Shown one piece after another: positions 62,726 through 64,000 of a stretch of DNA of 64,000 bases (position 1 is the stretch's first letter; every line of letters begins with the position of its first letter). A program made the translations under genes and the position numbers. The notes beneath the pieces were generated by a model that was not told the DNA's origin, did no database searches, and worked only from the letters and a program-made list of their open reading frames with translations. This DNA comes from Streptomyces sp. JB150 (GTDB taxonomy: Bacteria; Actinomycetota; Actinomycetes; Streptomycetales; Streptomycetaceae): assembly GCF_011193355.1 (NCBI RefSeq), contig NZ_CP049780.1, positions 4,167,085 to 4,231,084 of the forward strand. The letters run 5' to 3'.

Positions 62726-64000
62726 CCAGCACAGGCATACGACTGCACGCGCCCGCCCCCGGCTGGCACATCGACGCGGACGTGGTCGTCGTCGGCTCCG
62801 GCGTGGCCGGCCTGACCGCGGCCCTGCGCTGCGAGGCCGCCGGCCTGGACACCGTCGTCGTCACCAAGGCCCGCCTCGACGACGGCTCCACCCGCTGGGC
62901 CCAGGGCGGCATCGCCGCCGCCCTCGGCGAGGGCGACAGCCCCGAACAGCACCTGGACGACACCCTGGTCGCGGGCGCGGGCCTGTGCGACGAGCAGGCG
63001 GTGCGGATCCTCGTCACCGAGGGCCCCGACGCCGTACGCCGGCTCATCCGGACCGGCGCCCAGTTCGACGAGTCGGCGGAAGGCGGCCTCGCGCTCACCC
63101 GCGAGGGCGGCCACCACCGCCGCCGTATCGCCCACGCGGGCGGCGACGCGACCGGCGCGGAGATCTCCCGCGCCCTCGTGGAGGCCGTCCGCGCGCGCGG
63201 GATGCGCACCGTCGAGAACGCCCTCGTCCTGGACCTCCTCACGGACGCGGACGGCCGTACCGCGGGCGTGACCCTGCACGTCATGGGGGAGGGCCAGCAC
63301 GACGGCGTCGGCGCCGTCCACGCCCCCGCGGTGGTCCTCGCCACCGGCGGCATGGGCCAGGTCTTCTCCGCCACCACCAACCCCTCGGTGTCCACCGGCG
63401 ACGGCGTCGCCCTCGCCCTGCGCGCGGGCGCCGAGGTCAGCGACCTGGAGTTCGTCCAGTTCCACCCGACCGTGCTGTTCCTCGGCCCCGAGGCCGAGGG
63501 CCAGCAGCCCCTGGTCTCCGAGGCGGTCCGCGGCGAGGGCGCCCACCTCGTCGACGCCGACGGGGTGCGCTTCATGGCCGGGCAGCACGAACTGGGCGAA
63601 CTCGCCCCGCGCGACATCGTCGCCAAGGGCATCATGCGCCGCATGCAGGAGCAGGACGCCGAGCACATGTTCCTCGACGCCCGCCACTTCGGCGCCGAGA
63701 TGTGGGAGCAGCGCTTCCCGACGATCCTCGCCGCCTGCCGCGCCCACGGCATCGACCCGGTCCACGAGCCCATCCCGGTCGCCCCGGCCGCCCACTACGC
63801 CTCCGGCGGCGTCCGCACCGACTCCCACGGCCGGACGACCGTCCCCGGCCTGTACGCGTGCGGCGAGGTCGCCTGCACCGGCGTCCACGGCGCCAACCGC
63901 CTCGCCTCCAACAGCCTCCTGGAGGGCCTGGTCTACGCCGAGCGCATCGCCGCCGACATCGCCGCGGCCCACGCCGAAAGCGGCCTCCACGCGCGTGTGC
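62722..64000 (+). CDS. nadB: L-aspartate oxidase (3' end outside window)
   Basis: First enzyme of de novo NAD synthesis; it makes iminoaspartate from aspartate with FAD. The dinucleotide motif is [15 protein letters not shown], then [58 protein letters not shown], and [12 protein letters not shown]. The C-terminal-side [20 protein letters not shown] is diagnostic. The GTG start overlaps the panC stop (GTGA). 426 codons are present; about 100-150 more should lie beyond the window edge, and nadC would be expected next. Confidence 0.96.
   Translation, partial: MTSTGIRLHAPAPGWHIDADVVVVGSGVAGLTAALRCEAAGLDTVVVTKARLDDGSTRWAQGGIAAALGEGDSPEQHLDDTLVAGAGLCDEQAVRILVTEGPDAVRRLIRTGAQFDESAEGGLALTREGGHHRRRIAHAGGDATGAEISRALVEAVRARGMRTVENALVLDLLTDADGRTAGVTLHVMGEGQHDGVGAVHAPAVVLATGGMGQVFSATTNPSVSTGDGVALALRAGAEVSDLEFVQFHPTVLFLGPEAEGQQPLVSEAVRGEGAHLVDADGVRFMAGQHELGELAPRDIVAKGIMRRMQEQDAEHMFLDARHFGAEMWEQRFPTILAACRAHGIDPVHEPIPVAPAAHYASGGVRTDSHGRTTVPGLYACGEVACTGVHGANRLASNSLLEGLVYAERIAADIAAAHAESGLHARV

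Overview
The window is a piece of a Streptomyces (or very close actinomycete) chromosome. The evidence is very high GC with strong third-position GC bias, GTG as a common start codon, and Streptomyces landmark genes: a complete tipA with its promoter, an AfsR-like SARP regulator, a WhiJ/AbaA-type gene triad and a zinc-sparing ribosomal protein cluster. It is core-type sequence. No prophage, integrase, transposase or CRISPR array was found. The only mobile-type item is a 202 bp MITE-like palindromic element at 58774-58975.

Layout. 1-9.3 kb: topA (5' end outside the window), a large membrane-kinase fusion tmk, holB and a secreted tripeptidyl-peptidase-like lipoprotein, then tRNA-Thr(CGT). 9.6-11.3 kb: a GNAT enzyme, a 15 bp minisatellite and a broken 2-hydroxyacid dehydrogenase. 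11.7-20.3 kb: a SARP-NB-ARC-TPR regulator, a short DNA polymerase I paralogue, a ClpN/HTH protein with twin operators, a DUF2786 protein, a decayed FUSC-like gene and a lipoprotein. 20.4-22.9 kb: rpmB-rpsN diverging from rpmG-rpmE-cobW-like-rpsR around a probable Zur box. 23-25.1 kb: DUF397, HATPase and XRE/DUF5753 genes sharing a 29 bp element. 25.2-30.1 kb: aldehyde dehydrogenase, PadR, a DrrAB-type ABC exporter and tipA. 30.2-35.2 kb: DedA protein, ThrE-like exporter, ppa and dacB-type carboxypeptidase. 35.5-47 kb: zincin protein, tilS-hpt-ftsH-folE, convergent folP-NTF2-folB-folK-DUF3180, and an MprF-like lysyltransferase. 47-58.4 kb: esterase, coiled-coil membrane protein, PH-domain pair, an orphan nuoD beside a MidA/NDUFAF7-type methyltransferase, a two-component system, a TmrB-like ATPase and an ArsR-like regulator. 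58.5-64 kb: a small gene ending in the MITE, threonine aldolase, then DUF2520-panC-nadB (cut by the window end).

Functional themes are DNA topology and replication, zinc-starvation ribosome remodelling, folate and NAD/pantothenate cofactor supply, tRNA and purine salvage with membrane proteolysis, and several Streptomyces-type regulatory modules. The most interesting points are: (1) an orphan NuoD carrying an Arg at the position methylated by NDUFAF7 in mammals, next to an NDUFAF7-family gene; (2) the shared element of the DUF397/HATPase/XRE triad; (3) the self-contained twin-operator leaderless promoter of the ClpN/HTH gene; (4) at least eleven genes with a -10 box six or seven bases before the start codon, implying leaderless mRNAs. 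All functional calls come from reading motifs and family knowledge; no database search was possible.
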